5,537 bases of DNA from an uncultured Lachnospiraceae bacterium. Lineage in GTDB: Bacteria; Bacillota; Clostridia; Lachnospirales; Lachnospiraceae. Under the pieces are notes generated by a model. That model made no database searches, was not told where the DNA came from, and was given only the letters and a program-made list of their open reading frames with translations. Location of the stretch: NCBI GenBank assembly GCA_902797565.1, contig CADBTO010000394.1:1-5537 (forward strand), in the 5' to 3' direction. The first letter of the stretch is position 1. Every line of letters begins with the position of its first letter. The position numbers and the translations under genes were made by a program. Of this stretch, positions 5,504 to 5,537 are shown piece by piece.

Positions 5504-5537
5504 CAAGAAACTATGATGAAATTAAATTCAATACGAA

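Noticed and set aside
5513..5537. Start of a new gene at ATG 5513 or 5516
   Set aside because: The codons fall within a few bases of the expected transcription start and have no ribosome binding site; only eight or so codons remain in the window.

Overview
The window looks like chromosomal DNA from a Firmicute of class Clostridia, most likely a gut Lachnospiraceae-type organism; this assignment is inference. The support is strong AAGGAG/AGGAGG ribosome binding sites, sigma-A style promoters (TTGAAA-N17-TAAAAT, TTGACA-N17-TAGTAT), a CIRCE heat-shock operator, moderate GC content, and two ATPase families that are expanded in gut clostridia and Bacteroidetes. No tRNA, rRNA, CRISPR array, transposase or phage gene is visible.

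Layout from left to right. (1) Bases 1-657 (+) are the 3' part of a DUF4143-type ATPase gene that begins outside the window. (2) Bases 764-1726 (+) encode a 320-residue cytoplasmic alpha/beta hydrolase with its own promoter at 668-696. (3) Bases 1768-2217 (-) encode an Hsp20 small heat-shock protein, convergent with the hydrolase and ended by a strong hairpin/T-run terminator (1735-1761). Its promoter overlaps a near-perfect CIRCE element (2297-2323). (4) Bases 2480-2824 and 2817-3584 (+) are a tightly overlapping gene pair: a 114-residue protein followed by a 255-residue HipA/HipT-like Ser/Thr kinase. They are transcribed divergently from hsp20 out of a shared 262-base intergenic region. (5) Bases 3599-3660 form a large, nearly symmetric hairpin between convergent genes. 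(6) Bases 3710-5320 (-) encode a full-length 536-residue AAA-ATPase-like / PD-(D/E)XK protein. (7) Bases 5321-5537 hold its likely promoter and a divergent promoter that fires out of the window. No stretch longer than 300 bases lacks a gene.

How the parts relate. hsp20 is a single-gene heat-shock unit under presumed HrcA control. The small-protein/kinase pair resembles a split HipA, with an N-terminal-domain-like protein encoded separately from the kinase as in the three-gene HipBST system, but with no HipB-type DNA-binding protein beside it. It is the best candidate here for an under-described toxin/antitoxin-like module. The two ATPases at the edges belong to different, functionally poorly understood ATPase-plus-nuclease-fold families. 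No direct link between them and the central genes can be seen.
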